NCBI GenBank assembly: GCA_949286775.1
Contig: CASEDW010000088.1
Coordinates: forward strand, 1 to 6,530
DNA from: an uncultured Eubacteriales bacterium
Lineage (GTDB): Bacteria > Bacillota > Clostridia > Lachnospirales > Lachnospiraceae
Reading direction: 5' to 3'
Length of the DNA: 6,530 bases
A program made the position numbers and the translations under genes. Shown here one piece after another: positions 5,132-6,530 of this stretch (position 1 is the first letter of the stretch; each line of letters begins with the position of its first letter). A model generated the notes under the pieces. The model searched no databases and was not told the DNA's origin. It worked only from the letters and a program-made list of their open reading frames with translations.

Positions 5132-6265
5132 ATGATAGGAAAAATAGTAGAAAACGTAAAAAGAAAATCACTAAAGAAAAAACTAATTATATTAGTTGCA
5201 ATTCTGCTTATAGTTATTATCATTTTCATGATTGTAAAATACTGGACCTTTTCAAATTATAAAGTAGAGGCTTCTGACGCAAAGGAAAATACGCTGCTGT
5301 ATAACTACTATTCAATAGATGGCAACATCTTGAAGTGCGCGTCCGATACTGCGGTTTTGAGCGATTCCCGCGACGAAACTATCTGGTCAATTACTTATGA
5401 GATGAATGAACCGGAAGTGGAGGTATGCGGAGAAAATTTCATTATATATGAAAAAAACGGAACAACAGTGATTGTCTGCGACACAAAGGGGCAGAAGAGT
5501 ACATTTAACACTCAGCTTCCGATCGTAAAAGCTGATATAGCCGAACAGGGAACTATCGCCGTATTGGAAGATGACGGAAGCACTGCGCAGATAGATTATT
5601 ATGATACCGACGGAAGCCTTATATCTACAATAAAAACAACTTTGACAGTTGATGGATATCCGATGGATATTGCGTTGGCTGACGACGGAATGCTTCTTGG
5701 AGTCAGTTTTATAAAGTATGATAATGGAAATGCCATTACCGATATAGTATTTTATAATTTCGGCGCCGCGGGGCAGATGCAGAAAGATAATATTGTAAGC
5801 AGATATGAATATACGAATACAATAATTCCGGAACTTGATTTCATGGGAAGAAGTAACTGCGTGGCCTTTGGGACGGACAAGGTGATTGCGTATGCTGATT
5901 CCAAAGCTCCCAAGGAAGCGAATATTATAGAATTGAACGATGAGTTGAAAAGCGTTGTATCCGGAGACGATTGTTTCGCGACTGTTATGATAGGCAACGA
6001 AAACCAGGGATACGAAATAACCGTATACGACAGAAATGGAAAAGAAAAAGCTGTAATAGAAACTGATTTCGCATATACATCTGTAGAAATTAAGAACGGA
6101 CTTATTATAATGTATAATAGAAATTCGATGAAAATATATTCTACTGATGGAATATGTAAGTTTGACGGTCAGCTTGACTTCTTTATCAGACAGATAAGAA
6201 CGATAGATTCAAACAGGTACGCGGTTGCCGCGACAGACGGATACAATATTATTCGATTGTATTGA
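5132..6265 (+). CDS. Membrane-anchored DUF5711-like protein, predicted extracytoplasmic beta-propeller
   Basis: The 377-residue protein starts nine bases after recR. A basic N terminus (KRKSLKKK) precedes one long hydrophobic segment at about 18-35, without a lipobox or an obvious signal peptidase site. It is therefore probably a signal anchor, with the remaining 340 residues outside the cell. That part is made of short repeated beta-strand units with Asp-Gly or Asn-Gly turns (for example YDTDGSL, YDRNGKE, YSTDGIC), like a WD40/PQQ-style beta-propeller. I recognise it as similar to the DUF5711 family found in Clostridia, whose function is unknown. Three or so cysteines are scattered and suggest no metal site. 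The ribosome binding site is weak (TTGAGAT), so translation probably depends on coupling to recR. In Bacillus the equivalent slot holds yaaL and bofA. A direct role in DNA repair is not indicated. It could sense or scaffold something at the cell surface. Confidence 0.75.
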   Translation: MIGKIVENVKRKSLKKKLIILVAILLIVIIIFMIVKYWTFSNYKVEASDAKENTLLYNYYSIDGNILKCASDTAVLSDSRDETIWSITYEMNEPEVEVCGENFIIYEKNGTTVIVCDTKGQKSTFNTQLPIVKADIAEQGTIAVLEDDGSTAQIDYYDTDGSLISTIKTTLTVDGYPMDIALADDGMLLGVSFIKYDNGNAITDIVFYNFGAAGQMQKDNIVSRYEYTNTIIPELDFMGRSNCVAFGTDKVIAYADSKAPKEANIIELNDELKSVVSGDDCFATVMIGNENQGYEITVYDRNGKEKAVIETDFAYTSVEIKNGLIIMYNRNSMKIYSTDGICKFDGQLDFFIRQIRTIDSNRYAVAATDGYNIIRLY

Positions 6266-6271
6266 CGAAAA

Positions 6272-6303
6272 TAGCCCGAGCGCTAAACGTTACGCTCGGG
6301 CTA
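6272..6303. terminator. Strong hairpin ending the dnaX-recR operon, with T tract on the - strand side
   Basis: TAGCCCGAGCG (6272-6282) pairs perfectly with CGCTCGGGCTA (6293-6303). The 11-bp GC-rich stem lies seven bases after the last stop codon. On the + strand it is followed by seven A residues, not T residues. On the - strand it is followed by TTTTCG. It is well placed to end the operon or protect its mRNA 3' end, but as a standard U-tract terminator it works better for - strand transcripts. Confidence 0.6.
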
Positions 6304-6383
6304 AAAAAATGAATAAAAACAGGGCAAAAATTCAGTGAAAAAAATCGGGTAAAAAAATCGAATAAAAATTAATAAAAAAAGTG
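6304..6383 (+). promoter_or_regulatory. A-rich UP-element-like tract upstream of a strong promoter
   Basis: About 80 bases of mostly A runs lead up to the -35 box. They include two copies of AAAAAAATCG 13 bases apart (6338-6347 and 6351-6360), and AAAAATTAATAAAAAAAG ends just before the promoter. Phased A tracts of this kind bind the RNA polymerase alpha subunit or bend DNA upstream of rRNA promoters. No gene is present here. Confidence 0.55.
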
Positions 6384-6412
6384 TTGACAATAAAAAAGAC
6401 ATCTGCTATTCT
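6384..6412 (+). promoter_or_regulatory. Very strong extended -10 promoter, probably rRNA operon P1
   Basis: The -35 box is a perfect TTGACA (6384-6389). A 17-base spacer ends in TGC, an extended -10 TGn element, and the -10 box is TATTCT (6407-6412). Transcription should start near 6418. With the A-rich upstream tract and the structured leader this looks like a stable-RNA promoter. Identity as rRNA is inferred because the gene is not in the window. Confidence 0.8.
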
Positions 6413-6417
6413 GTAAT

Positions 6418-6530
6418 AGCTGTCGCAAGGAAACAAGCGACAGAGATCATTGACAATTAAACAGTAAAACACATCCTCGAAAGTTCAAAAGTTTTATTTT
6501 ATGAGCGATCGAAAGATCCTTAACACAGTA
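6418..6530 (+). other. Structured transcript leader, probably pre-16S rRNA leader (runs off the window)
   Basis: A perfect 7-bp hairpin CTGTCGC (6420-6426) / GCGACAG (6437-6443) sits at the predicted 5' end. It is followed by GATCATTGACAATTAAACAG (6445-6464 approximately), which resembles the GATCTTTGAAAACTAAACA-type element in Bacillota rRNA leaders that is used in antitermination and processing. No protein start with a good ribosome binding site and no mature 16S 5' sequence appears before the end. A tRNA cluster is an alternative. Confidence 0.45.

Noticed and set aside
6450..6478. Second TTGACA as a possible tandem promoter
   Set aside because: At 16-18 bases downstream there is no -10-like hexamer. 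It is better explained as part of the rRNA leader element.

Overview
The window reads as chromosomal core sequence from a low-to-moderate GC member of the Bacillota, most likely class Clostridia. The evidence is the dnaX - YbaB/EbfC - recR gene block, a long Bacillus-type SRP RNA with an Alu domain, A-rich purine ribosome binding sites, a tRNA gene without an encoded CCA, and a small membrane-anchored protein that resembles the clostridial DUF5711 family. No lineage below class can be fixed from this sequence alone. I see no transposase, integrase, CRISPR array or toxin-antitoxin pair.

Left part (1-1316). The window opens inside the 3' end of a vWA-type protein gene. A textbook sigma-A promoter then drives a single tRNA-Ser(CGA) gene, which ends in an intrinsic terminator. 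An AT-rich stretch follows, then an unrecognised 67-residue helical protein gene, a terminator-like hairpin, and about 370 bases without a gene that hold a long near-perfect inverted repeat.

Middle (1317-2559). A radical SAM protein of the TIGR01212 (YtqA/YhcC) family is encoded on the + strand. Convergent to it, on the - strand, lies the SRP RNA gene ffs, complete with a consensus TTGACA-17-TATACT promoter and a terminal U tract. The ffs promoter lies back to back with the start of dnaX.

Right part (2560-6530). A tight + strand operon encodes DnaX (clamp loader tau/gamma), a YbaB/EbfC nucleoid-associated protein, RecR and a membrane-anchored DUF5711-like protein. The ebfC and recR genes overlap by one base, and recR is followed by the last gene after 9 bases. 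The first three genes serve replication and recombinational repair. The fourth has no known link to them beyond position. A strong GC-rich hairpin closes the operon. An A-rich tract then leads into a very strong extended -10 promoter and a structured leader, probably the start of an rRNA operon whose genes lie beyond the window.

Nothing here is clearly a new biological system. The points most worth a second look are the inverted orientation of ffs next to dnaX, the possible antisense transcription of SRP RNA, an in-frame slippery A AAA AAA in dnaX, and the small unrecognised protein.
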